Of a DNA stretch of 64,000 bases, positions 35,931 to 49,174 are shown piece by piece (positions within the stretch are counted from its first letter, which is position 1; the number at the start of each line of letters is the position of its first letter). The DNA comes from Solen grandis. Taxonomy: Eukaryota > Mollusca > Bivalvia > Adapedonta > Solenidae. The stretch covers positions 64,456,592 to 64,520,591 of the forward strand of contig CM037777.1 of assembly GCA_021229015.1 (NCBI GenBank), given 5' to 3'. A model generated the notes under the pieces. It searched no databases. It saw only the letters and a program-made list of their open reading frames with translations, and was not told where the DNA came from. The position numbers were made by a program, and so were the translations under genes.

Positions 35931-38900
35931 ATCGGTAAATTTTATGGAACTGGGTTTTTTTTCCATAAACTTTTTTAAAACTACAGATCTTACATATTTT
36001 TTTTTATTTTAATGAAAGAGCTTTGTTTCCCGATTCAAGTATTCTTTTTTTGGGAAAACACATTTAATTACTGAGATATCGTTTTTTGTCCTTGAAAATA
36101 ACACTTTCCCCGACCGGAAAAGCTGAAAACGATGGAATTTTTAAAAACGTTTAACCTTTCGAATTTTGGGCCGGAGACTTGACCTCATACGGAAAAAACG
36201 ATTGCTTTTTTTCTACGGAAAAAGCAAAACGTTCATATCCAGTCGAAAAAAAATCAAACATAATTAAACGGGTTAAATTTTGGAAAATTGTTTTGATTAT
36301 TTGTTATTTATTTTTTTTGATTTATTTGTAAATTAAAGGAGAAATTGTCCAAAGTCGCACGTTTTTTACAAAATGCATTTAAAGGACTCCCTTGTTTAAC
36401 AGTATAATATTGTGTCTTCACGAACCAATCCGAACCCAAAACTGAACTTTTTATTGTTGAACTTTGTGCTGAGAAAAATTTATTAATCCAAGTTTACATT
36501 TTTTTTATCGACAGTTTTCAGTACTTTTAATTTCTAGAATAAAATTTTAATTTTGATAAAAATGCTTAAAAATTAAATGTTTAGGAGTTTTTTGAAAAGA
36601 TAACATTAGGTTGGGGTGTGGTTAGTTTTTTTATATATAAAATAACAATAAGACATCGGTTGAGAAATATGTTCCCCCCCAGGAAGCAAAAGGGGTATTC
36701 ACTTTTTGGCAAATGCCTATTTAAGGCTGGGAAAGGGCACTTACCCTTATTCCTCATGTTTAGGGTTTCTTATAGGCCCTTTCAAAACAAATATTGTAAT
36801 TTTTATATATTATATAATTATTTAAATGAAAAATTGTCATTTAATTTTTTGTACTTTTCAATGATCAAAAATAGAAAATAAATAAATTTTAAAATTTTTA
36901 AAAAGGGGCTCCCTAGCAAGACATTCACTGCATGGGTTCGAATCCCGCAGGGGCATTCGGGTTTTCATGTGAGGAAGCCTTCCAATGGCTTGAGTAGGGT
37001 TGGTAGTTCAACCCCAAAGCCTCAGCATTAGGGGTCTTAAACCTCACCTTTAAAAACGGACTCGCATATGACTGAAAACTGTCGCAGCTGGTGGTTTAAA
37101 ATTAAACAAACAATCAATAAATTTTTAAAAAGGGTTTTTTAAAAATTAATGGTTTCGTGCTTTAATAGTTACACTGCTGAATTCAATCACGTAATTTTTT
37201 CAAATTTTGTTTTGATTTTCCCCAGTGTCATTTCTTCATCTTTTAAGCCATCCGCTTTCTTTTGGTGGGTTTTGTTTTGCCCCGGTCCATTGTACTCATC
37301 CAGTTATTAGCGGCATCGATCACTATAAACTTTAATACTAAATCGCAGTGACAGTTAACTCCAGTCAACACAGTAATTTTAAAATTTAAATTTCAAGGGC
37401 AATAAATATAAACTATTAGGGCGATATGCTTTTCATACCACAACACTTCTCCCAAAACCCCCACGACGGAACACGCCCCAGCTACTCACCAACTGAGTAA
37501 CTGGCAGATTTTTCACCTAACAAAAAAATACAAATCAAAATGAAAAAAAAGTTTTAAATTTGTAATCAGGTGAGATAAATTGTAACCAGTAAAATTTTCC
37601 CGTACCTTGCTTAAATGCATGGCCCCGTGCCCTAGAATTTACAATTGGACCATGTACACCATCTCTAATAAGGATACTTTAACTGTTACTAATCCCCAAC
37701 CAATTTTGAATAACATGTAATCCCTGCTTCCCGGAAAAAAACAAAACATAATCCAAAAGCATAATTACAAAAATGGAAAAGTAATATTTTTAAAAAATTT
37801 AAAAAATTTTTTCACTTTTAAAATTTTACCTTGCACTCAGGCACAGATAAATTAAAAGCAGTTTTTCTTTTTTTGAAAAACTAACTCCCGAAAACTCTAA
37901 AAAAATCATTCTCACTTAACTTTAAACTAAGAGCCTTGTACACTCTCATGCCCCAAATTTTTTAATGGCTTTTGAGCTATCTTAATTCCCTTTCAATTGT
38001 TTTCATCCATTTAAACTTGAACTTAAAATTCAAACCCACTTGAACTTAATTCAACCTGACAAATTGACATATGCACCCCAACAAAAAATATAAGAAAATT
38101 CAAAGTCAAACACAAACAATAAAGATTGGGTGTTAATGCAATAATTTTTATTTTTTCAACTGAAGTATTTAAAGGGAGTTATCCTAACCAAAACTCCAAC
38201 ATCAAATCATAATTATAATATTCGTTTTTTTTATGCGTAACCAACCTTCATGTGCATTGTATTACAGTTATACAACATTTTATAATAATAATTATTTATC
38301 TAGATCCATTAAAACCAATTTGTTCTGTTTTCCCTTTTTAAAAATTTAATATCTCGGTATAATGGGAAAAACATCCTGGGAAAAAATTTTTGGTTATAAT
38401 AACAAAATGATCCTTATAAGTATAAATTACACATTGAATCATTTTCGGCCCTGTATTAAGCGGTCAACATGTATTCTCTTTAATGACCACTTAAACAGTT
38501 TGACGTATTTTAAGAAAAATTTATGAAATGTTTACTAATCACTAAATTTAAACCGTTCCTTTGGCTGAGGGGTGGTTGGAGTGTTTCCCCCAAACCATGG
38601 TTTTTAAAGATTATTAACCTTATAACAAAATTTCTTTTGGTTTTGTTTAAAACGGTAGACCCCTGTTAGGTTTTTTTTTAAAGATCAAAAACTGAGGTCT
38701 TATTAACCACATGTCTTGTGTGATATCACAGGAGCAGAAAAAATATAAAACCTGCCTAATTAAACAAAGACCCAAAATTACCAACAATGTCATGTAAATC
38801 CAAAAAAACAAAAGACAAACAATTTGATCACAGGGGGCATTGAAAGACTTGGTGGACAATTTTTGTGCATTTTGCAAATTCGAACTAAATAGCAATGGCA

Positions 38901-39654
38901 ATTTGAAGGGGGAAGAGAAACCAAAAAGTAAATGCCTCAATGTATTGAGGCTTGGGGTTTTTACTCTATTTCTCAATTGGACCCCAGCCCCGGGAAAGGG
39001 GGGATAAGTCGAATTTTCTCATCTATTTTAATTAGATCAAATTTTTTATTTTTTTCACTATCAAAGCAAGAAAAACTGAAGGCTGGCATTTCTTTTTTTT
39101 TATTTTTCATTCGAAGATTGGGTAGCGTAGCTCGTTGACGGCATTTGCCCTTTATGTAAAAGGTCTGAAGTCTTTTTGTTGAGACACAAAATCAAAAAAA
39201 AGTAGCAAACTTTTTGCTCCCAAAACAGGGGCAAAATTTTTCTGACCCCTGTACATGTGAAATATTTTTTTAAAAAACCCTTTTAACCAACATGATAGAA
39301 CTGTAGCAAAATGACCAAAGCATTGCAAAACTTAATTCTGGAACTCTTACAACTTTTACAGTAACGTTTTCAAATTTTAAGTACAATGTGCATATCCTTT
39401 AAGAACGAAAAAAAGAAGAAATAAAACCAATAATATACCCAAACCCTTCACTTTTTATTATTCTATTTTCCCGTTGAGAAATTCCTTTGCCTTTGTAATT
39501 TTACTAACTATTCACTACATTTGGGTTTTGAAACTGTTATTACAATAATTTTCTTCCAAATAATTATCATTTTATTAAATTTAGTACAATGTGTTTTAAC
39601 CAATTTTGAGGGAAAAAATTGTTTTTTCTCAAAATGACATCAATTAGTATTCCA
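35931..39654. other. error-rich, no gene seen; SINE remnant inside
   Basis: AT-rich sequence of poor accuracy. It contains the family B SINE at 36905-37110 and a tRNA-like block at about 39120-39170 (GGTAGCGTAGCTCGTTGACG). No exon can be trusted. Confidence 0.5.
36905..37110 (+). mobile_element. tRNA-derived SINE, family B, + copy, error-rich
   Basis: GGGTTCGAATCCCG (B box) near 36932, TTTCATGTGAGGAAGCCTTC, then ATATGACTGAAAACTGTCGC and a CAAACAATCAATAAA tail. Gains and losses of single bases compared with the copies at 48928 and 56040 fit the poor local accuracy. Confidence 0.72.
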
Positions 39655-40145
39655 TAAAAAGAGAGAGAGAAATTTTCTCATTAAGGAGGGGCAGGAGAGA
39701 AAAGGGGGTGGGGGGGGACTTTACTCAAGACAGAGATAAAGGGGGGGAGAGTTTTTCTCATACAAGAGGAAGAGGGGGGGGGGGGGGGGGGAGGGGTTTA
39801 CCATGACGAGAGGTGAAAGGGGGAGAAGTTTATTTATGAAAGATAAAAGGGGGGGGGGGATTTTCATGACGAGAGAGAGGAAGGGGGGTGGAAGAGTTTA
39901 CCCAAAAGAGAGGGAGAAAGGGGGAGGGGATTTACCATGACAGAGAAGGGGAGAAGGGGGAGAAGTTTATCATGACGAGAAAGGAAGGGGGGGGATTTTT
40001 CAAGACAGAGAAAAGGGGGGGGAAAAGAGTTTATATGAAAAGAAGGGGGAAAAAGAGTTTATAATCATGAAAAGAGAAAGGGGGGGGGGGGTTCATGACG
40101 AGAGAAAAAGGGGGGGGGGGAAAATTTACTTGGACAGAGAAAGAG
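39655..40145. repeat. GA-rich minisatellite
   Basis: Irregular units of about 40 bp: a GAGAGAGAAAGGGGGGG block followed by a GTTTACCATGAC-like or GTTTATCATGACGAGA link. Poly-G runs are inflated by local read error. About a dozen units. Confidence 0.75.
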
Positions 40146-42088
40146 AATTTATTTAAATTAAAAAAAAGTATTTTCAAGTATGATGACATAAGTCACCCCA
40201 TTTTAAATTTAAAAATTTTAAATTCAGTGAAGAGAAATGCATAGGGTTCTTTAATTTGGGAAAAACCTAAACTCACGATGAGTGCAAACAAAAAACCTGA
40301 TCAAACCCCCTGAATAGACTTTTTGATAATCTGATTTAACTTGTTTTTCAGATCATTTCCATGTTGATTTTAAAAACTAGTGGAAGATCAGGAGTTTGAA
40401 CTGTGTGTTGCACAGTTTTTATGTGATAAGATGGTTTTTTGAAAATAAAAGAAAGAGAAATTAACTAGATAAATCATTTAGATGTAGCTGAATCAAGTTA
40501 CTTAGAATGTGAAATTCATGATCCTTTAATAAATTAAAATAATTAGTACTAAAATTAGGAGTTTCACAAAACCCAAATTTAATTAAAAAAATAAATTAAT
40601 TAAAACAGTTTAGTTACAAAGCAGTATCTTAAAATACTGCACATACGGGTTTATGTCCCAAAATTTAAATTTCCAATTAAATCAAGGTGCTATGCAAGCA
40701 GACAAAAGCATATTTTGCCAAAAAAACTATCAAATTTATACAAATGCAAATATGTAATATTAAAAAACTAAGTTTTTTGTAAATATTAGTTTTTTTATTA
40801 ACATTCATTTAACTTTGTATGCTTCCCCCCCCAAACCCCCCCCCCAAAAAAAAAAGTTAAATTTTACTAAACCCTTTTGGGCTGAAATCATGTAACTACA
40901 AATGATTTAGAAAAAATTTAAAATTTCTGTTTCTTTCTGCAACACAGGGATCCCCTTTTTTTTAACTGTTTGTTTGGGTTTTTAAGGGCAACCAACATAT
41001 TTCGTTTTTTGGACTATTCTACTGAGACAAAAAAGGGCTACCTGCAGTATAACACTGTGACATTAAGAATTTACCCCTCATCACATTACCCGACACAAAA
41101 GGGTTTAACCATTCTGGAATATCCTTATGCTGAGGCCAAAGGGAAAAGAGCTATCCAGTACCAATTTTTATGACTTTGGTAGTCGCAGCCAGGGGAACAA
41201 CCGAAAACCTACTCCCCCTCCCAGGGGAGATGCTTACCCCCCTGCCCTGGGGAAGTTCATTTTTTGCTTTTTTTCTAATTGAATGCAGTCTAAAAAAAAA
41301 AAGTCAAAAAAAGGTAAAATTAAATCAAATATCTATCCCCCCATCATTAAAGAATTTCATCCAACATTATCTCTGCCCCCGGGGCTCCATTAACAGATAT
41401 TATAGACGAGAACCCTGCTCGCCCAATACTTAACAGGCAAAAACATTCCCTTTTCTTTTTGTTGATTTCAAAGTTAAGAAATGCCTCAATCCCTCCAACA
41501 TTTCCTAGAAAGAACACTCTTCCCAGGGTCTTTTTGTTTCGCCCAGGGTGCCTGGGTAGGGGGAGGAACGCGTTTCCCTTTTCACCCAAAGCATCCCTGG
41601 TTCGATTCCCGGCATGTTTCGTGAGAGGGGACACTAATATACAAGGTTCTCGTCCAGGGACTTAATTTTCCTCGCATTATGACCACATAGCCACCCCTCA
41701 AAGCCCTCTCCCGGATTGATATAAGTTTTTGGAACTTTTCGTAAACATTAAAAAAAAATAATGGTTAACTTTTTTCTCCCCTTCAAGAACTTTCATTTTT
41801 GTCAGTCCCGAATTCTGTTTAGCCCCGGCTCATAATGTTATAGGTTTAAATTTTAGGGGGGGTTAATTTTTCTCTAATTGATCTTCTGGATGACTTGCAC
41901 AAATCTTCAGTAATAAAGGGTTAATTTTGGGGGACAAACAAAATCCCCTGGCAAAATGTGGTAGTGTGTTCCATTTATTTTTTTACTCTGCAATAAAAAC
42001 TAAGAAAGAAAAAAAATGTAACAATGAACTTTTACCTCAATTTTTAAATTTTTAAAAAGTTGATAAAAACAATTTCATTACATTCAAC

Positions 42089-42119
<31 letters not shown>

Positions 42120-42585
42120 GCAAACAAACTCTCTAAAGCTAGCTTTTTCACCCAAGAATCTTCCCTTTTCACTCCCAAAAATAAAAATTTAATCAAGTAA
42201 AAGAAACAAATGACAAAAAGTCACTTTTTTAACCCCAATCAATAGTTTAATTTTTTTTAAAAAAATTAAATGAAAAAAGTTCATAAAAATCAAATTTATA
42301 AACAACTAGGCTTGTATAGATCTACGATAACAATATTTAAATTTTTGAAAAATTCAAAGGGGAATTTCGAACTTTTTAAGAAGTATTTTTTAAATGTTTT
42401 TATTCTACAAAACTTATAATACGCAAAAAAATGAGAATTTCGGTCTCTCAATAGCATGTGCGCTATACAGTAGCTTATCTACTGGTTTTTTTGTCTTTGC
42501 AAATTTTTTGTAGTAGTGTTTTCACGTTTCATTGGCCTGCAGCAGTGGGGTTTACCCAAACTACTCCTCCGTAGGGTTTTATGTT
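40146..42585. other. error-rich, no gene seen; two SINE remnants
   Basis: Contains a family A SINE (about 41010-41245) and, at about 41540-41620, a separate tRNA-like block with TGGTTCGATTCCCGG. A poly(A) run lies at about 42091-42118. Frames such as 41347-41634 are SINE read through. Confidence 0.5.
41010..41245 (-). mobile_element. tRNA-derived SINE, family A, error-rich copy
   Basis: Shows CTGCAGTATAACACTGTGAC, CACATTACCCGACAC and ATCCAGTACCAATTTTTATG in the family A - strand order. It ends in a corrupted form of the head. Confidence 0.65.
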
Positions 42586-42589
42586 TAAA

Positions 42590-44070
42590 ATTGAGCTACG
42601 CAAAAAAAATTTTTTGTTTTGTCACGTGATATGCCACAACTTAAGCAAGAATTATTTTAAAAAAAATATAAAATTTCCCAATTTGAAAATGAACTTAAAA
42701 AATTTTAAAGAATGTCAAACTTAGTCGTTCATAAATCTTTTAAAATTTTTTAAATGATTTGCCCTTAAAATGGGAGATTTAATGTTTATTGAAGCCTATT
42801 AAAATGTGAAAAAAAACCCGTTCGCATTCCGAAGATATTTTTTCTGATTAATAGAACTTAGCGAACATTTCATTCCAAAAAAAATCTTTTCTTTAGTCAC
42901 TTGATTTTGCGGGCGTTGAAATATAAAAATCATTTTTTTCAATATTATTTGCGCCCAGCTCATGATATTGAGCCAAACTTATCATACCTTTAAAGACTTT
43001 TTGTTGGTAACTTTTTTATGACAAAATTTATTTTAAGCAAAAAAATTTTTAAAAAGATCAAAAAAATTTGGGAAATTAATTTTTGATAAGTAATATTGCC
43101 CTTCTTAACATGCCAAAAAGTCCAGAAAATTTCAAGTGATTTCGTTATCAAATGATTTTTCATGTTTTTTCGTAAAAAAGCAATTCTGAAAAAATTTTTA
43201 ATTGAAAAAAAAAATGAAAGGTCATTGTGTTGTTTTTAAAAAATCCGATTGTTTTTGCAGGTAAAGTGTGTGTTTAATATAATGTGATAGTTTTTGATAA
43301 ATGATCGCATTTACGATAAAATTTTATAAATTTTACTAGGCCGAAAACCTATACTGAATCTTTTTGCATTTTTACACGGCTTTTCCCCAAACCCGAAGAA
43401 AATGACAAATAATGAATTTACATCGTTTTTTTAAAAGTTTTTTTAAAGGTTTAACGTTTCTTTTTCTAAAAGTAAAATAACAAATTATAAAGCAAATGAA
43501 TTGTTGAAAGTTTCAAGACGTTTATAACGTTTATTACATAGAAATAAGAAATTATTTTCATGATTTTGCTTACACCTCTGCCTTTGTTTCCATCTATTTT
43601 TGCAAATGTAAAACTCAATCAATTTCAAGGTTGAAAGTCATGGATTTTTTTCTTCTTTTTTACAATTTCAATTATGTGGATCAAATTGCAATGATTATTT
43701 GTTACGTCATATGCTTACGAAGAAATAGATATTAAATAAAGAATAAAAAAACAACATTTAAAATCGATTAAAAAAACGTTTAAAATGTTCCTGTTGTTTT
43801 TACTGCATGATAGTAAACGGTTGCTTAATCAAATAAGATCCATATTTATGCTTCCTTAATATCTTCGTAATAAGATAAAAATGAAATAAAAAAAAATAAA
43901 GCTTATTTTTGAACATAAGTATATATTTATGATAATGATGATTTACGTATTAGATTTTACATTATTATGCATCATTATTCCACTTCTTTGTATTAACTTA
44001 TATATTCACTACCTTTGAAATAAGCAAACGGAAAGCCGCTTCGTTTGTATCTTAAACAAACGACTTCTAG
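42590..44070 (+). mobile_element. Helitron-like non-autonomous element, copy C
   Basis: Shares with copies A and B the order TTTGTCACGTGAT, ATTTTAAAAAAAATATAAAA, GAAAATTTCAAGTGATT and finally the end hairpin CGTTTGT (44042-44048), ACAAACG (44056-44062) and CTAG (44067-44070) followed by T. The left 900 bases are in the low-accuracy tract. The right 590 are clean and closely match copy B. Confidence 0.7.
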
Positions 44071-45414
44071 TTATTATATACTACTGTGTTTTCACGGACT
44101 ATATTATTGTTATTATTTAAATTTGTGGATTGCCACAGAAAGAAAAGAAAAGAAGAAAATAAAATCTTATTAATCACAAAAAGGACTTATTCATCATTGT
44201 GTTAGAGTTCCTACAGTTCCTCAACATAATTAACCAGATACCGGGGCACAGTCGGACAGTCAACTATTACATCTACTGATTCACATCTATTACATCACCG
44301 ACAGGATATTTTAAGCTGTTAGCACCTCTCATCAACATCAGCATTGGTTAAGGTTTTCGTTCAGATCCATTTTTTTCATAACCATCAAACATTTCACTTC
44401 TTGCTTTATATACTAAGTCTTGTTCTCTATCAAAAAAGGAACTCTTTTTTTTTGGGGGGGGGGGGGGGGGGGGGGGGGTTTAAGGTCTGGGCTCAGTGCC
44501 TCATGTCACATGCTTTTATGTTAATATTCAAAAATATAATAGTAACAGTTTACATTATACTACCCAGCACTCAGAAAAGTGGATCGTGCTGTCTTGGGGC
44601 ATCCCTTAGTTTATGTTGGATGACAATCAGATAAATTTGATCATATGTACAAGCATGGTTGTCTTAAGCTAAAAGACATGCATTCATTAAATCATTTAAA
44701 GCCATACACATTGTGGAGATTTTAAAAAAATATTTCTATTTGTAGAAGATTAAACAGATATCATCCTTTATATTTATGTATCCAAAGTGCCTAAATGTTA
44801 GTATAGTACTTATTCAAATTAATACATCAAACTTTGATTTATGCTAATATTGATCAGATATGTGGCTTTTTCCCATTGGCATTTTATAACACTGGTACAC
44901 AAGAATCAGTCCAGTCCTATCCTACTCACGTCAAAATAAGGTTGGGTACGGGGTTTTTAATCACCTTGAGTTAAAGCTCAAATCACTATATATAATACAA
45001 GGAATACTACTCCCGATTGATCTAAACCCATATCTTCATCTGGAAAATGCCAATAGCTCAGCCATTTATGAAGGTATCTTTGAATATTTTGCACATATCG
45101 CAAGCGTATACATATTTGCAACATTTTTTTTTTGTATCCCTTGTATTATATAGAGTGATTTTATCCCCCCCCCCTTTCGTGCCAAGCCCCTTTGCTACCA
45201 AGAGGACTGGGTTCAACTCTCAGGGAACAATATCATATGCATGCAGAAGACTCCAGATGAAAATTAACAAACATCATGTAGAAAAAAGTTTTTTCCCACA
45301 TATAAAATGCAGCAAACATAATAATAACGAAAACTATAAAAACATCAAGTATATACATTGGAATGAATGGAGAAACATAAATAAAAACTAAAGTGACAAA
45401 TTAAGAGGAAAATT
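44071..45414. other. no gene seen
   Basis: AT-rich, with a poly-G run near 44455-44478 and a tRNA-like B-box GGGTTCAACTC near 45209. The first USP exon(s) should lie upstream of 46065 but are not found here, and may be within the adjoining gap or further left. Confidence 0.5.
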
Positions 45415-45514
45415 NNNNNNNNNNNNNNNNNNNNNNNNNNNNNNNNNNNNNNNNNNNNNNNNNNNNNNNNNNNNNNNNNNNNNNNNNNNNNNNNNNNNNN
45501 NNNNNNNNNNNNNN
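45415..45514. other. assembly gap (100 N)
   Basis: Exactly 100 N, a placeholder of unknown true size. It lies 550 bp upstream of the first visible USP exon and could hide its 5' exon. Confidence 0.98.
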
Positions 45515-45537
45515 TCGATACTGAACCTCCCTACTAA

Positions 45538-45770
45538 GTGCGACGTTTAGCGTTAAGGTTGTGCGACGTTTAGGGGCAGTCGATTTTTTTTGCGACGTTT
45601 AGCGTTAACGTTGCGACGTTTGGCGGCAGGGCAGTTGCGACGTTTAGCGGTGGTTGCGACGTTTAGCGTTAGTGCTGCGACGTTTAGCGGCAATTGCGAC
45701 GTTTAACGGCGTTGCGACGTATAACGGCGTTACAGCGTTTACAATCGGCTACGAGATCTCGTTTAAATCT
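45538..45770. repeat. TGCGACGTTTAGCG minisatellite and poly-T
   Basis: About nine copies of GCGACGTTTAGCG or close variants, spaced by about 14-35 bp, are followed by a poly-T run (about 45778-45806) and TTG repeats. The left end is cut by the gap. The open frames here are the repeat plus poly-Phe and are not genes. Confidence 0.85.
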
Positions 45771-45775
45771 CGCTC

Positions 45776-45807
<32 letters not shown>

Positions 45808-46064
45808 TTGTTGTTGTTGTTATTTTGCGCCACGAGAAAAACATATTTCTGTCAGTTTCATATTTCTGTTGATAGGTCTTTGCTTAAACATGTACATTTA
45901 TATGCATAATATAATTATATATTAGTTAACCATGAATTTAAATATATTTACATGTACATGACATGTATATGGGGGAAGATTAACAATGCTGATTGTGATG
46001 ATGATGCAGACTATGGTGGTGATGCCCACACTAAAATTGACCTCTTGAATTTTATTCCCGGTAG

Positions 46065-46183
46065 CCATGTCAATGATGTCAACTGACCCCACCATGTCTA
46101 TGGTAACGGAGGAAATCTCAGCGGAGGAGAGCCGTGCAGGCAAGCTTGTCCAAGGCCTTGTTTCCAAGATGAAAGACCTTCAT
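46065..46183 (+). CDS. universal stress protein (UspA), middle exon
   Basis: The acceptor is TTTTATTCCCGGTAG ending at 46064 and the consensus donor is GTAAGT at 46184. The frame reads MSMMSTDPTMSMVTEEISAE, then ESRAGKLVQGLVSKMKDLH, and ends in phase 0. This fits the loop and long helix between the first and second halves of the Usp fold, where family members have a variable Met, Ser and Pro stretch followed by an amphipathic helix rich in Lys and Glu. It joins in frame to the exon at 53698. The N-terminal exon with the first strand and the AxDGS motif is not seen; a 100-N gap lies 550 bp upstream. Confidence 0.82.
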
Positions 46184-46196
46184 GTAAGTATAGATG

Positions 46197-46485
46197 TTGT
46201 TTATTGGGTTTAACGTTCCACCAACAGTATTTCAGTCATTTGGAGCCGATGTCTACTTGAGACAGAAATAGTGCTGCCATGCTGCAGTATCACACTGTAG
46301 ACATGTGGCATGATATCACACAATGTCGCATTATCCCGACACCGGACAAACCAGTCCTGGAACTACCCTTATATGCTGAGCATCAAAGAAGGGAGCTATA
46401 CCAATACATGTACCATTTTTTTACGACTTAGTTGAGTCGCTGGTGGGGATCGAACCCACGATCGCCCGATTCCGGGGCGGATGCT
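46197..46485 (-). mobile_element. tRNA-derived SINE, family A, - copy
   Basis: Begins 14 bases after the USP donor with GGTTTAACGTTCCACCAACA. It has body blocks ATGCTGCAGTATCACAC and ACATGTGGCATGATATC, and ends with GGGGATCGAACCCACG (B-box complement) and GATTCCGGGGCGGATGC. Confidence 0.85.
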
Positions 46486-46917
46486 GATTATATTTAACTG
46501 TCACATTTGACTGTACTGATATATGTCACTTGTTATACAAGTACTTCATTCAGTTAGAATTATAAGAGTGATAATACAGAAATTAACTATATATGTAGAC
46601 GATATTTTGAATAATTTTCATCATCATCATTTATCATAGTTATTTTTTAACTTTTAATACATACAATTTGTATTATATTATTGTTAAGAGGACCATATGG
46701 AAGAATGACATTGCCAAATATGTTATCCTCTAAAAATAAAGATATTATTTGACTTGGAGACGAGTGTGAACTATGGGGCTCGAGATTGAAAGGGGTGAAT
46801 CATATGGTTTAAAGGTCAAGGTCATACTTCAGAGGAGTAAGGTAAAAAATTGGGTATATTTTTTGTGTGCCCGGCCTGGTTTAATTTTTGTGATGGACTT
46901 TGGTATACGTGTTTTTG

Positions 46918-47042
46918 TGTCACTTGCTGTAAGCAGAGTTGACACATAGGGATAATTTATATATAAGGGTCGTCTGTCTGTCCGTCCGACCGTCTGTATG
47001 TCTGTCCGTCACACTTTTTCCGTCACGCTTCAGTTGGTGACA
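46918..47042. mobile_element. short inverted-repeat element (MITE), copy 2
   Basis: Ends TGTCACTTGCTG and CAGTTGGTGACA are near-perfect inverted repeats, and the interior carries the GTCTGTCCGTCC repeats. Same family as 2631-2740. Confidence 0.75.
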
Positions 47043-47044
47043 CA

Positions 47045-48927
47045 TGTGTTCAACAGAACACTCTTGTTCTATACAAAGATGACAGGTAACATACAAAAAA
47101 TAATTGGTACCTCAGAGGTCAAGGTCACATGTGCCCATCACATGTGCTCTTGTACTTTATATAGATTAAATCTGTGGTAGTACTGAAAAGACATGTTTGT
47201 GTTCCACTTGAAACTTTGTCATTCGGAGAGCATCACCAGTCTCCACCATCTTTATTATAATACATTTAAAAGACGAGGATCCAGTCATAAGTGATGCCAG
47301 TTAATCATGTGTTATAAATCAAGTTTTATATTTGTAAACATGGTTACATGGTTGAAATAAGAATAAACCAAAGCGCTGATTGCATTGCAGTTGTGTGTGG
47401 TTCAAATGAATGAGTGTTTGAAGAGCTGCAAGTCGATCACCAATAATTAAATTCACTTTGATAAATAAAAGAAAAAGCGGCATTCCGGTTCTCTCAGCGC
47501 TATCGGAGCTTTGACTCTATTTATAGATTGAAGTAGTTATGAAAATTTTCGGCACAGGTCAGAGGCCACGAACTCATTTCGGGTAGTAGATATATAGGTT
47601 TCGGTCATTTTAAGTATAGTACCTACATTCTGAGGGTCCGTTTCTCTACATTCAAAACCGAATAACCTCTCAATTTTGTATGAATGACCGAACGATTGAA
47701 CAGAATTCTACAATACAGATATGCTGAGATTTAGTCAAAGTAGTGAAAACTAAATTTTGAGTAAGAAATAAATATTTACGGGACACAATAATTGTATGTA
47801 GTATAAAAGCACAGCAGAACTATTTTCCCTAGGATGTTGCGTAACACACTTTACCACGCGGAGGAGTATAGTTTCTTTCGAATGCAAAGGTGGGTCATGC
47901 CTGAATTTGGATGGTGGATGTGCAGGTTTCGGTTATTTAGTGGTGTTTCAAAGGTCCATATAGAAAGCTTGAATTACGACAAAATCCGTATAACCTCCTT
48001 ATAATCACATCTATCTATCTCAGATACATCAGAGATATCTCCATGGGTTATTTATTTCTCAATAGAAGGCTGATACAGGTGTATATCTGCTATCATAAGT
48101 TACTAAAGACCCAGTAGGGTCCCACTGAGTTGCATCTATAAATAGAAACCGCGCAGTCGTACAAATCAAAGCGCTGATAGTGCTAAGAGAACAGTATTGT
48201 TTCATTTCTTTTGTTTAATCACAGTAAATTTAATAAACGGAGGTCAAATTTTCGCACAATGCCAATAATCGCGCTTTAACGTTGCGTTAACATGGTCAAT
48301 AGATGTATCTTTTCATGCATCTTTCTTTATTTCTTTTGACTTATACAATATTGTACATCGTCAATACATGATATATATTTAAATATTAAACAAGTTACAC
48401 AAAATCTCTTTCGCCGACTCATTCACGGACATACACCTTCATACACATTCCTGTCTTCCAAAAGTTTTCCTAAGATTACACTACATATTTTATAAAGTTT
48501 CCACAGCTATTGTTGTAAACAGTGAACATCTATAATTTATACATCAAAAGTTTAATTTATATGTTATCATAATGCTGAGAATAGAACTTAATTTGAACCA
48601 TTTTGCTTCTATGATTATCCTTGCCAAATGCACTTATACCTTAACAAAACTTCATTTAAATATTTTTAAGAATTATTAAATTTTTAACACTTGTCGAGAT
48701 ACAACTTTTATCAACATACGTTTACATGAATTTCTTGATTATATCGTACATGCTACGCAAACCGACAATTTTACAATTAAATATATTGATTTCATACTAT
48801 ATTATTTTTGTATATATAATATACATATATATCGCTTATTTTTTTATTTTATTATTATCCCTTAATCTCTTCCTAAAATTATAGGAAGATTGTAGGATTA
48901 GAAATATTCCAATATATAAATATATGT
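47045..48927. other. intronic, no gene seen
   Basis: AT-rich USP intron sequence. The flank of the MITE contains AGGTCAAGGTCACATG, a motif common in dispersed bivalve repeats. Nothing coding is seen. Confidence 0.5.
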
Positions 48928-49170
48928 TATTGTTGTATTAGGGTTTACCGTCGCTGCGATAGTATCATATAGCGACGTCCAGCTAATTACAGGTGAAGGA
49001 AGACCCCGAGTACACAGAGGTACCCGGGTAGAACCACCGACCTACCGTAAGCAAGCTGGAAGGCTTCCTCACATGAAAAAATCGAAGTCCCTACCGGGAT
49101 TCGAACCCACAGCGGCGAGGGGCTGAGAGATTTGAAGTCCACGACTGTAACCGCTCGGCCACGGCGGCCT
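48928..49170 (-). mobile_element. tRNA-derived SINE, family B, full-length with tRNA-Ser/Leu-like head
   Basis: On the - strand the head (49097-49169) reads GTGGCCGAGCGGTTA (A box), a long variable-arm-like segment, then GGGTTCGAATCCCGG (B box). This resembles a class II (Ser or Leu) tRNA. The body includes GGTCGGTGGTTCTACCCGGG and GGGGTCTTCCTTCACCTG, and the tail ATACTATCGCAGCGACGGTA then a CAA-type run. Confidence 0.88.
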
Positions 49171-49174
49171 CTTT

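Larger units (their letters stand above)
29290..43480. other. low-accuracy sequence tract (unpolished long-read character)
   Basis: Homopolymers are stretched and shrunk throughout, and known repeats here (satellite, SINE, Helitron-like copy C) carry many one-base indels that their copies outside do not. In copy C the match to copies A and B becomes clean at about 43480, so the change is in data quality, not in the repeat. Coding calls in this tract are unsafe. Confidence 0.85.

Noticed and set aside
29290..43480. Many open frames of 60-110 codons
   Set aside because: They are satellite, SINE or error-rich sequence; frames change between repeat copies and none has splice support.
44344..44634. 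96-codon frame with poly-Gly
   Set aside because: Depends on a poly-G run and has no homology.
45654..45909. Open frames with long poly-Phe
   Set aside because: Produced by the minisatellite and poly-T run.
49097..49169. tRNA-Ser/Leu gene on the - strand
   Set aside because: A and B boxes are good, but the block is the head of a SINE with body and tail attached, and similar heads occur in other copies.
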